This document shows positions 22,535 through 33,600 of a DNA stretch of 64,000 bases, piece by piece. Both the position numbers and the translations under genes were made by a program. The notes below the pieces were generated by a model. That model searched no databases, was not told the DNA's origin, and saw nothing but the letters and a program-made list of their open reading frames with translations. How positions within the stretch are numbered: the first letter of the stretch is position 1; each line of letters begins with the position of its first letter. The stretch comes from Cordilura impudica. Its lineage: Eukaryota; Arthropoda; Insecta; Diptera; Scathophagidae. Location of the stretch: NCBI GenBank assembly GCA_963682025.1, contig OY821518.1:231861000-231924999 (forward strand), written 5' to 3'.

Positions 22535-24358
22535 ACCGTGAACTAAAACTTTGTGGACAGTTGCTGACATTGGGTACCATGAATACTTTTCCATATAATT
22601 CGACGCAGTTTCTTGGCATAATTGGCTGAATTTAGTAGTATTTACTGGGAATTCACAGGATATAGTTATTAAAATAATATGAAACCGTTGTAAAATATCA
22701 TAATCTAGTTCTAATAATACTGAAAGTTGCCTTGTGTTTTTAAATGCCCTTCTTGCAGTATTTCCGTCATTTGTATTTCCACTTCCGTTTTGTTTTGGCT
22801 TATCTACATCTAATCCCATTTCACTCCAAAATAATTTTTGTATTTCTTGTTTACGGGATGTTATCATGTCTTTTTCTTCTTTATCCCTTACTTGCCACTT
22901 TTTTAAGTGTAGTTTATACGAGATTTTAAGTACGAACTCAAAAAATCTTATCCATGCATGTAGGGGACTGATGCCGTGTTGAAGATTTCCAGACTTAGCT
23001 TTAAAGTTTGATATGTCTGTAGTTTTCATAAAATCCTTTGGGCTGGCTCCACAGATAGGACATACTTGACAAGATTTGGTTCCCGTTAATATATTTAACA
23101 CCTTGCCGTCAATCAATGTCAAATGGATATCAAAAGTGACAGTGATTTTTCTGTCAATTGAGAAATTGTAATTAAAAGCTGTTAAGTTTTGAATTTGTGA
23201 TTCTAAATCCGCCTTTTCTGCCAGAATAAGATCTTTGGTCTCTTTAGCGAGTTCAAGCTTTAGGGGTCTGCAAAATCTTACTGATTGGGGGGATTGATTT
23301 ATCCACAAAGACGTCCCAAAATCATCCGGAATGACGCTCGTAACAAATAATGAGTCGTAATTTATATCAGACCTTTCTCCTAGGAATCTCTGCTTGTACA
23401 GACTCTGCCCCGTAGAGCCGTCAAATCCATAGCTCGCTATTAGTTTGACATCTGCTATGTTTTGATGTTTCTTAAATACATCATCCTGCAGAAGGAAAAT
23501 TCTACTGGCCGTATGATTAAGCAAATTTTGGAGAGATACTTCGGCTCTTGTTTCCGTCACATTGACTCCCGTAGGTCTGCATTCCAATTTGGCTTCGCTT
23601 ACTTTATTATAGCATGGATAAATGTTGGAAAATTGTGATTTATTTAAAGGTCTCATGCTGTTGTATTGCGCTTTAGTGACGGAGTTGTCGATCAAAAATG
23701 CCAGAGCTTGACTTGGTGTGAGTGGTACCGGCTCCGAGAATGACAATTTCTTTCTAATCTCACTTGATGAACTAGAAGTAGAAAGAGTATTCTTTAATAC
23801 TAACGCAGTATCGCTCATTTTGGCCTTTTTCGCTGAAACTGATGCTGCATGAACAAGGAGACTTGTATTATTTTCTTCATTATCTGCCAGTTCCTTTGCC
23901 ATTTTTCTTTTTAGCCGTGATCCTGCATCACGCTAAGACAGTCGTGGTCGTCCCATTTGATTTTCTGAAGCAACTTGGTCGTTGATTTTCTCCACGACAA
24001 CAGTCATGCTTGACAAAAGCCAACTGGAATGTTTCCTTTTAAATGTCGTAATTGTACGATTACATTTAGGTAGATTTTTCAGAATATAAAGGTGAAAACT
24101 CCTTATTTTCTTAGTGATTTCGGCCTTTAAGTCAACTGATACATCATTTAAATGAAATTTATCAACAATCCAGTCAAATAACGCTTTTTCATTTCGGTTT
24201 TCGTTGATCGACACATCCAGTAGGGCAGAATGGCTTACCTCTAACTTGGCTAAAAATGCAAAATATGCGCGAATGGGCAAAAATGGGCAAAAAATGTTAG
24301 CAACAAGTTTAAAAAAACAGTTTAGAGTAAACATTTGCATAATTACTTTTTGGCACAA
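22535..24358 (-). pseudogene. Family-2 Transib-like transposase, main part
   Basis: One frame runs from 24358 to the LTR insertion, broken by an in-frame TAG at 23933-23935; the frame resumes directly and includes MAKELADNEENN at 23902. Motifs: YGFDGSTGQSLYKQRF (first Asp, codon 23420-23422), NQSPQSVRFCRP, LTLIDGKVLNILTG (second Asp, codon 23108-23110), CPIC, SPLHAWIRFFEFVLKISY, GNTNDGNTARRAF and TVHKVLVHG at the break. It is clearly diverged from the transposase of copies A and B. Confidence 0.75.
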
Positions 24359-24790
24359 ATTGGCAGAAATTAGTTTTTTACTCCACGATACACGAATACT
24401 TCGGTTAGATTTTTTCTAAAATAAGACACATCAAAGACAATCCACAACTAAAAAATATAACTCATAATTCGAAAACATTTAATAACAATTATATTTGGCA
24501 TACCTTGACCTTTATTTTCCATTTTGCCAAAAAAGATTTGGATACCTGGTGTTGCTACAGCAAAAGCGCAAAGTTGAGTAAAAGACTCCCACCAATTTTG
24601 ACAAAACAAACAGCTAACCAGACAGCTGATTTTGTTAGCGCTGCAAAAATGCAGCGTTGCCACTGAAATGTTTTTATTTGCGAATTCGATGTACCCAATA
24701 TATGCCCTTTCAAAATATTCAGTTAAATTCAAAATATATTTTACAAAAATTTACGACTTTATGCCAAAAAAAATTGAATCTGGCCCTATG

Positions 24791-25745
24791 TGCAGTGCAG
24801 GAAAACATCAGATTTTAGCCGCAAAGGAACAACAGATGCTATAAACATATTTCCTTCCGATATTGTAGCGTCATCGGAAGATATCCTTTGCTTATAAACG
24901 CTTTGTCCGGATAATCCATCGCAGCCCCATTTGCTGATCAATGTCAGTTTCTCAGGAAGAATTTTTACCTCATTTCCAGGAAGACTCTCCAACAACCGTT
25001 TTGCTGTATGGCCCATGAGATCCTGCAGATTGGCTTTCACAGAGACTTCCGTAAACTCCGTATGCAGTGGTCGTGAATTTATTTTGGCTTGCGTAATATG
25101 CTTGTATCCTGGTAAAACGTCAGCCTCGTGTCGCATCAAGGATGCCCGTAGTATCTCATATTTTTCTTTGGAAAGTTGTAAGTCCATAAACAAGGCCAAG
25201 GCTTCTTCGGAACCATACTTTTTAATGTGTGCGTTTGTGGGCGTGGGAATGCTTTCCTTAATCCTTTTTAGTCGCAGTGGGCTTGCATCAGCAACAGATT
25301 TTGTAATCTGCGACCTAACTCTTTCACTATACTTTGTATATTTAATAGACAGCGCGTCCGATAAATGCTTCGTGGTCAAGTCATTGATGGCATCGGCAAG
25401 TTTCCTCTTTCTTGTGAAAATTGAACACACCTCAATACTTTTTTTTGGCTTTCCTTTTGCTCCTCTGGTTGATGTGGTGGGTTTATCTACTGCCAATATA
25501 TCCAGGATGGTGTCTTCATTAAGCTAGTCCTAGTATTTGGCGTTGAAGTTCTGAATGGTTCGATTAGATTTCACCCATTTTGCCTTAATATTTGCATATA
25601 TCAGATAAAAATTATTTTTTATAATTTCGCTTCTCTCAATATTTCCGTATAAGCTATCAAGTTCTTCTAAAGCAGCTTCCGTGAAAAACTTTGGTGTGGT
25701 TGACCTTTTAAACAGTTCAAATAATTTTAAATTGTTTAACGCCAT
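24791..25745 (-). pseudogene. Transib copy A transposase, N-terminal part
   Basis: It starts at MALNNLKLFELF (ATG at 25745) and runs through basic, Lys-rich sequence to the first catalytic Asp in KWGCDGLSGQSVYKQR (codon 24918-24920), then stops at the insertion point near 24790. Two in-frame TAG codons lie near 25525-25535 where copy B has Glu and Trp codons. With the frameshift and the insertion, this copy is dead. Confidence 0.8.
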
Positions 25746-25811
25746 GGTTTCAGTATTTGTTGCGCCAACTTTCAGTCGTAGACTGATCCAGGCATTATGC
25801 TTATTTTGCAA

Positions 25812-26693
25812 TTTATAGGCTTATGCTACCATGGCTAAAAATTTACCTGTTCCCTGCATACATATGGATTTAGGCTGAATTATGCAATTTTGATATTATG
25901 CTCGTGTCTAAATAAGATTTGTGCCTACCTGGAGGGACCATAAGTCAATATTGTTCTTGACCATTTATACTCCAAAGTAATTTTTAAGTGAGGTGCGCAC
26001 CAGCGAATTTCAATGAGTAGTTTTTTGTGCATCCTGTGTCTGTAACAGAATATTGGGAGTAGACTTTGGCAGAGGCTCACAGGTAGACAACCGACTTAAA
26101 ATGCAACTTTCAAACTATTAGATCAAACTACAGTCAGTCAAAACATGTAAGGGATGCACGCCATACAATTTCTGGAACAATGTCTTTTTAACCTTTTTTA
26201 CCTCTAGAAGCCAAACGGGCACGTACGGGCAGATAAAACCTTTTGAATTATGTAAAGAAATAATCAAAGAACATGTTTTGCAAATATGGCAAATATAGAA
26301 GAATATGGATTTTTTTTATTTTCCGTCAAAGTTGAAAAATAGTGAAAAAACTGATAGTTTTTAAATAGTGATTTACCAGGAGAAACATAAAGCAAACAGT
26401 TAATTTTTTTTATCATTATACATTTAATAAATACATCAATCAATACAAACAAAAAATAAGGCGATTCGTTACCTATTTTTCGTTACACTGAAATCGCAAC
26501 AAATTGACTAAAAATTGTGTGTTTTTTTGAAAACCGAAAGTCGGTCAACTTTGAACGGTTATATCTTCTAAACTAAAAATGTGATATTATTAAGAGTAGC
26601 ATATTTGAAATCGTTGAAAAGTTTCCTATATTCAAAACTTCGTCGGCGCACATGAAAACTTTGATTTTTGCAACCTTTCTTTTGTTTATAATA
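25812..26693 (-). other. 5' untranslated region of Transib copy A
   Basis: This stretch is closely matched by 41066-41990 of copy B in the opposite orientation, including GTTTTTTTGAAAACCGAAAG, GGTTATATCTTCTAAAC and the CGTCGGCGCAC stretch near the terminus. It holds no gene. Confidence 0.7.
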
Positions 26694-26943
26694 TTTTTGA
26701 TGGATATTTGCTATCGAATATCGAGTATATAAAATTGTGCATCACTAATGATCCAAAATCAATGTTTATAATTACAGCAACAAAAGTACAACAAACTACA
26801 ACGATTTTTTTTGTGTCTTATCTCAAAATGAACAAAATTGAAATTCAATTTATCAAAATCATTTTTATATTTTGAGATCATAAAAAGTACAAATTTTATG
26901 ATGAAAATATCAACTTCAGGTACTTTAATATATAGTCAATTAA

Positions 26944-27650
26944 TTATACCCTACACCACTATGTGGTTTGGGATTAATGACTTTGTGCTGCTGTTTGCAA
27001 CTACCACAAATATTTGACCTAGAACCATCTTTTATTATACCGATCGACTCAGAATCACTTTTTGAATCGATTTAGTGAGCTCCGTCCGTCCGTCTTTCGT
27101 CTGTGTATCCATGTAAACTTTGTAATCAAATTACAGGTCGCAAATATGAATATATTTTGATGAAATCCGGTATATAAGTTTTCATTGGCCATAGGATGAA
27201 CGCTATTGAAATTGGAGAAATTCGGTCCATGTTCAGACTTAGTCCCCATACAAATGACCACTATGAAATCGACATAAATTGCCGTAAGATCCAAATTATC
27301 TTATAGATCTCAGTCAAATTGGTTTTGTATGTGTTTATTATATCCATTAATCAGTATCAAAAAACAAAAATATCGCACAGATTTTTCTCAAATTTGGCTT
27401 GTATAAATTTTTTCAAAATATAATTGACTTTACCAAATAAGGTCAGGATCGGTCCATTTTTCGATCTAGCCCCCATATAAATATTGCACCCGATATGAAT
27501 TTTGTCATATCTGCAGTCAAAAAATTTATGACAGTGCCACTCAAATTTGGTTTATGCTTATTTTCTATATCCAATTAGTTGGACCGAAGAGATAGGGGCT
27601 CCAAACCATGGTATAGGGTATCTAGACCGACTATAATTTTCGTACTTGTT
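26944..27650. mobile_element. GTCY-tract repeat element, single arm
   Basis: From TATACCCTACACCACTATG through GACTTTGTGCTGCTGTTTGC, ACCGATCGACTCAGAATCAC and CCGTCCGTCCGTC, to CTAGACCGACTATAATTTTC at the end. It is one arm of the foldback elements at 11079-13012 and 37513-38955. Confidence 0.7.
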
Positions 27651-28239
27651 TTTGTTTTGAGGTTTTTTGCAAAAATATTTTTAATATGTTTTTCTTGTAA
27701 TCCAAAATTATAATGTTTTTAGTGCTTTTACTGGAATGCAATTAAAAATGTTGTGGTGAAATTTTGTAGTAAAAAAGTATGCTATTTCAGCTATTATATT
27801 CTAAAAAAACGTCCACGTTAAATGTCGTTTTTTAATTATTTATTGTTTGATGTAAAAACTCTGGTTGTTTTCAAATTTTTTTTATTGTTATTGTTGGTGT
27901 TAAAAATGTAGTGTATTTGATTAGAGTTGGACTTATAAGTTATAGGACGTCACGCTTCACCAAAATGTTGAATATGCCACGTTAATTGCATTTTTTTAAA
28001 TCTCTCCGTGACTGTGCGTGACTATGCGAAACTATGTCAAAGTTAATATTTTTTTCACACGCAGATCTATCGACCAAGTTTCAGATCGATCGAATAAAGT
28101 TTCCAAATCAATCCGTGACTGTGCGTGACTACCCTAAAATTAACCTGTAGTCACAACAAAGCCATGGGCCCAGTTTCACATCAATTGGACGAGAGGGAAT
28201 GGGGTTGTCCCATGGCAGACAGACGGAGAGTATGAGTTA
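27651..28239. other. Unassigned AT-rich sequence
   Basis: No ORF or transposon end could be recognised. A duplicated GTGACTGTGCGTGACTA motif occurs at about 28010 and 28112, suggesting an old repeat. Confidence 0.5.
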
Positions 28240-30060
28240 AAAGAAATAGTTTAAAAAGCACCTTTTTTATAATAGCTTTTTAAATTTGTAAAAATTTACC
28301 CTTTTTTTAACAATGAACCTTTCCTTAAAAATTACCTTTTCGTAAAAAGTACCTTTTTTAAAAAATACTTTTTTTAAAGTACACTTTTTTAAAAAGTACC
28401 TTTTTTATAATACCTTTTTTAATGGGTAGCATTTTTCTTAAACGTCCTTTTTTAAAATAGTAATATTTTGTAAAAATTTACACTTTTTTTAAAAATGAAC
28501 CTTTCCATAAAAATTACCTTTTCGTAAAAAGTACCTTTTTTAAAAAGTACTTTTTTTAAAGTAAACTTTTTTAAAAAGTACCTTTATTAAAGTAAACTTT
28601 TTAAAAAAAAATTACTTTTTCAAAAGCACCCTTTTTTCAACTGTACCATTTTTCAAAAGCACCTTTTTTTAAAAGTAACATTTTTTAAAAAAAGTCCAAT
28701 TTTTAAACAGGTACCATTTTTAAAAATTTTGCTTTTTTTATAGTCCCATTTTTTTAAAATCAACCCTTGTTTAACAATGTACTCTTTGTTTTTAAAAGTA
28801 GTTTTTACAAAAGTATCCTTTTTAAAAAGGTACCAATTTTCCAACTGCACCATTTCTTAAAAACTAATTTTTTTGTAAAAAGTAAATTTTTTCAAGTACT
28901 CTCAAAAAAATTGTTTATCTTAAAATAATAAAATTTCTTAAAAAGGCACTTTTTTAAAAAAAGTATCTTTTAAAAAAAAAATTTATTTTAAAAAGTAACC
29001 GTTTTTCAGGAAAGACAAGCTCCCTTTTTTTCAAAGTACCTTTTTTTAAAAATGTACATTTAAAAAGTACATTTTTTAAAAATACAGTTTTTTAGGCTGA
29101 TTTTTTTTTTATAAAAGTACCTTTTTTATGCATACCTTTGTTTTTTCAATGTGCCGTTTTTAAAAATAATTACCTTTTATTAAAAAGTTACTTTTTAAGT
29201 ACCTTTTTTTGAAGGGATTCTTTTTTTTAAATGTACCCTTTTGTAACAATGTGCTTTCTTTTTCCAAAAGCACCCTTTTTATCAAATGTAAACAGGTACC
29301 CTTTTTAAAAATAATCCTTTTTTAAAGTACCCTTTTTTAAAAATCAACCCTTTTTTAACAATTTTTGTTTTAAAAGGTATCCTTTTTAAAAAAGTAAAAT
29401 TTTTTCCTTGCACCTTTTCTTAAAAATTAAATTTTCTTAAAAAGAACCTTTTTCGAAGTACTTCTTTTAAAAATTTCTTAAGAAATTATTTTTTTGAAAG
29501 TACCATTTTTATAAAAGTAAATTGTTTTTAAAATACATTTTTTTCAAAAATTTTTATTTTTAAAATTACTTTTTGTTAAAAAAATACCCTTTCTTAAAAA
29601 TGCATTGTTTTCGAAAAAAGTATCTTTTAAAAAACAACTAAATTTATTTTAAAAAGTATCCGTTTTTCAGGAAACTGCCCATTTTTGACAAGCACCCTTT
29701 TTTCAAAGTACCCTGTTTTAAAAAATTACATACTTTTTTTTAAAAAGTACAGTTTTTTTAAAAAGCAACCTTTTTTTAAAAAAGTATTTTTTTTTCAAGC
29801 ATACCTTTGTTTTTAACAATATACCCCTTTTAAAAATAATTACCTTTTATTAAAAAGTAACTTTTTTAAGTACACTTTTTTAAAGAAACTCTTTTTTTTT
29901 AAATGCACGCTTTTTTTTAACGATGTACTCTGCTTTTTTAAAGTACCCTCGTTAAAAAATTACCGCTTTTCTTAAAAATTTGCTTTTCCTACTTTTTTTA
30001 AAAGTACTTTTTTTAAAAAAATACGTTATGCTAAAAAATTAAATTTTTTTAAAGCCGTAC
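28240..30060. repeat. Degenerate T-run/A-run low-complexity tandem block
   Basis: Nearly 1.8 kb consists of imperfect repeats of the type CTTTTTTAAAAAGTAC, alternating T runs and A runs with GTAC or ACC joints. It probably grew from a short tandem unit. No coding sequence. A similar but shorter region lies at 47650-47900. Confidence 0.7.
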
Positions 30061-30560
30061 CCAACATGGGTTGTATTATTGAGTTTTGGACGCAGGTGAA
30101 GGGTATCAAAGATTCGGCACAGCCGAATTAGGACTCACATTTGGTTGGATTTAGTTTAAATAACATAAATTTAATTATTTTTTTGTTCTCCAAGTTTAGA
30201 TTTGTATTTGTGTTGCAAATAATTTATTATTTTCCCCTCCGCTGCCCTTTCAGTCTTTTGCATATTCCAAATATTGGAAAAATTACGAACTTGCTCCTGT
30301 ACCTGATACTGAAGAAGTCGAAAAGGAATTATGATTTGCAGAATTCTACAGAAAAGACAAATATAATAATCAATTTATTGTTTTACTCTATTAAAGTTAA
30401 GTTTTTTTTAAAGAAAATTATTATTTTTTGTTTTGCTCTGTCAAGTAAAACAGCTTTACAAAATCAGCCAATAAGTTATTGATGAGCGTAATTATATATT
30501 AACATTTTTGAGTCTCTTAAGCCTACACAAAATTTCCTATATATATATACATATATTTAT
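30061..30560. other. AT-rich spacer downstream of yellow B
   Basis: The segment begins with a remnant containing AAGATTCGGCACAGCCGAAT, a short palindromic motif (near 30108) common in fly repeats. The rest shows no feature I can support. Confidence 0.4.
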
Positions 30561-30587
30561 AAAACACAATTTTTATCAATACAAAAT

Positions 30588-30645
30588 TTAAATAAATTTA
30601 TTTACTTGAAGACAAAAAAGAAGCATAATATTACAATAGTTTATT
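30588..30645 (-). promoter_or_regulatory. Poly(A) signals of yellow B
   Basis: AATAAA on the minus strand overlaps the stop codon region (30645-30640), and another lies near 30595. The TTGTATTGATAAAA that follows matches the sequence after yellow A. Confidence 0.5.
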
Positions 30646-33600
30646 TAATTATTTTTTGGGCGAAAAAAGGAAATAATGTTATCGAAAAAACTAGGAGACT
30701 CACATGCAGTACCCTTAATCAGATTATGAGCTTTACCCATTAAAACACGATAATTTACAGCGCTTGAATTCCATGTGCCATATAAATAGGTAGTCATTTT
30801 ATCCGACAAAACCCAGACTGTGCCTTCAGGATCAATCCTTAATGAATTAGGAAATACCAAAGTTTCAGAACTTTTATCAACGACACCTTGTGTTGCAAGA
30901 CTATGAGGTTTATTGACATTCCAACAGCCAATAGCATCATTATTGGGTAGGGTATAGAAAATGACACCCGTTTTCTTATCATACGCCTGCGATGAGGACT
31001 GACCCTTCTCACCACGATTACCAACATATTTGAATTCACTAGAAGCATTGGTGCTCGTAACATAAGTTTCATTTTGAAGAACCTTACTATTCACCTTATA
31101 TTCTTTAAAGTTGGCAAAAGCATGGAAGTAAACGTCTTTGGAGCCATCTAGTTTCTTGGGACCGAGGGTCAAGCCAAAGATACCGTCAGTCCATTGGAAA
31201 TCAAGACCGTCAACAGTGAAGTTCATTGCCGCAACGTCGTTATGGAATAAATCATGTGTTATACGATACGAATGATTATCGCGGAAGGAATAGACAACTA
31301 AACCATAGCCCTGGAAATCGGGGACATAAGCATATGAATTTGAACAGTTAAAACGATCAGAATCGACGACCTGTAAAAGAAATATTGGTTAATTTAGATT
31401 GCAATTATCGTCCTTCTCTTCACAAGAGACTTACAATATTGGCAAAGAACGTATCAGCTACGATTTGATCTTGGGGTATGACATATCTTCGGATTAGCTT
31501 GTCGGTTTTCAAATCAAATATAGCTATAGCATTGGGCGTCACTTGGTTACCTTCGCCATTAATATCAGCTAAACCTGTATCCATAACCCATAAACGATCA
31601 CAGGCATCCACATTTATGCGGAATGGCGATATAATTGTGGAATTATCTTTTAAACTACAACCTCCTTCACATTTTTCTGCAGGCACCTTAGTAGCCTCCC
31701 AGCTGGGGTAGGGCATCACTTTGGGAGATTTTTCTGTGGATGTCAAATCAACATAATTTAATGCTGCGGCTACACCAGCATTCCATCTAAAATAGAAGAA
31801 TGTGAAGCAATTAGTTAATATCTAAGAAAAGGTGAAATAATTATAAATAATAAAATTATGAAATAATTATAATTATAATATTTATAATAATTATAATAAT
31901 TGGGCTATTCACAACTGGTATAGTATTTTGTATGTCGTATTATAATAAAGGGTGATTTTTTAGCTATTATTTTTTTGGCAACACTGGTTTAAACAGCTGA
32001 TGCACGTTTTGTGTTTTGTTTCATTGTCAAACATCTTCAGTTTGGTCTATAATTTAACCATGAATCGTCTTAAAAACGAACAACGCTTGCAAGTTATTGA
32101 ATTTTATTATCAAAATGCGTGCTCTGTTAAGAAAGTTCATCGCGCGCTTCTTCCATTTTATGGTCAGTTTAATCGACCCACTGAAGCGGCTATTCGGGCT
32201 GTTGTGACTAAATTTCGCACCAAATTTACATTGTTGGACATTAAACCACCAACTCGCTTACGTAGAGTGCGAACTGAAGAAAATATCGCAGATGTATCGG
32301 CCAGTTTTAATGAAGACCATCAATTATCGATTCGTCGCCGTTCGCAGCAATTGGGCCTCTGTTACTCAACAACGTGGAATATTTTGCGGAAGGATTTAGG
32401 TGTGAAGCCTTTCAAAATACAGCTGGTGCAAGAATTGAAGCCGAACGACCTACCGCAACGAAGAATTTTTGGTGAATGGGCTCTTGGAAAGTTGGCCGAA
32501 GATCCACTTTTTTACCGAAAAATTGTGTTCAGCTACGAAGCTCATTTTTGGCTCACTGGGTACGTAAATAAGCAGAATTGTCGATTTTGGAGTGAATATC
32601 AGCCAGAAGCATTGGAAGACCTACCAATTCATCCAGAAAAATTCACAGTTTGGTGCGGTTTATGGGCTGGTGGCATCATTGGACCGTACTTCTTCAAAGA
32701 TGATGCGAATCGTAACGTAACTGTGAATGGTGGGCGCTACCGAGAGATGATATCCAACTTTTTTTGCCCAAAATGCAAGAGCTTGACTTGCATGACATGT
32801 GGATTCAACAAGACGGTGCCACATGCCATACAGCACGCGCAACCATGGACTTATTGAGGGGCGAGTTCGGTGAACACTTTATTTCTCGTTCGGGACCGGT
32901 CAATTGGCCGCCTAGATCGTGCGATTTAACGCCTTTAGACTATTTTTTGCGGGGTTTTGTTAAAGCTCACGTCTATACAGACAATCCCGCTTCAATTGAC
33001 GCATTGGAAGATAACATTGAAGCATTTATTCGTGAGATACCGGCCGAAATGTTGGAAAGAGTATGCCAAAATTGGACTAAGCGGATGGACCATTTGAGGC
33101 GCAGTCACGGTCAACATTTGCATGAAATAATCTTCAAACATTAAATTATATGGACCGTACTATCGATTCAAACAAAGATTTCATACATTTTTTTGAATTT
33201 TATGTGCTTTTTTTTGGAAAACTTCTTATAGCTCTTAAAAAATCACCCTTTACATAAAACAATCACTTGTTGTGAACAGTCAATTATATTTTCATATTGT
33301 AAAACGTCAAATAGTAGCGAAGAAGAAGAATTAAATTTATAGAAAAAAGAACAAAAAAATAAAAATAAAATGAAAAATAAAAGTGAATAAGACAAATAAT
33401 AAATTGGTTTATTCAAGTCAGCGGAACTTTTTTTTTGGTTTTCATTTTAAAAATAAATCAGTTTTTAGGTCACAAGGAAGAGGATAAACTTTAAGAAAAT
33501 TCTAGGATGAGATTGATTCACCTTCTGACGCACCGTAGAAGCGTTCATCTATGATTCCTATATCATTCGTATGGCAACATAAAGTATTAAAGAACTTTGT

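Larger units (their letters stand above)
15045..24790 (-). mobile_element. Second Transib-like element (family 2), nested in Transib copy A
   Basis: Inverted termini begin CATAGGGCCAGATTCAA and continue about 36 bp to GGCATAAAGTC (left 15045-15081; right 24755-24790). The flanks are TGCA on both sides, and removing one TGCA rejoins the host transposase in frame. The element carries its own RAG1-like transposase on the minus strand, which is in turn split by the LTR retrotransposon at 15669-22534. A 4-bp duplication and these ends are atypical of Transib, so the exact boundary is uncertain. Confidence 0.65.
13674..26693 (-). mobile_element. Transib DNA transposon copy A, split by a nested insertion
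   Basis: The left terminus starts CACAGTGGCGCC at 13674, preceded by CGACG, which fits the GC-rich 5-bp target preference known for Transib. Internal sequence matches copy B (41041-43483) at both UTRs. The other terminus is lost: homology to copy B stops near 26693, about 25 bp short of the expected CACAGTG. A 9.75-kb block (15045-24790) is inserted in the transposase gene. Confidence 0.8.

Noticed and set aside
30141..30482. 113-codon plus-strand frame 3' of yellow B
   Set aside because: Composition-driven Phe/Ile/Lys-rich sequence with no domain; it lies in AT-rich spacer.
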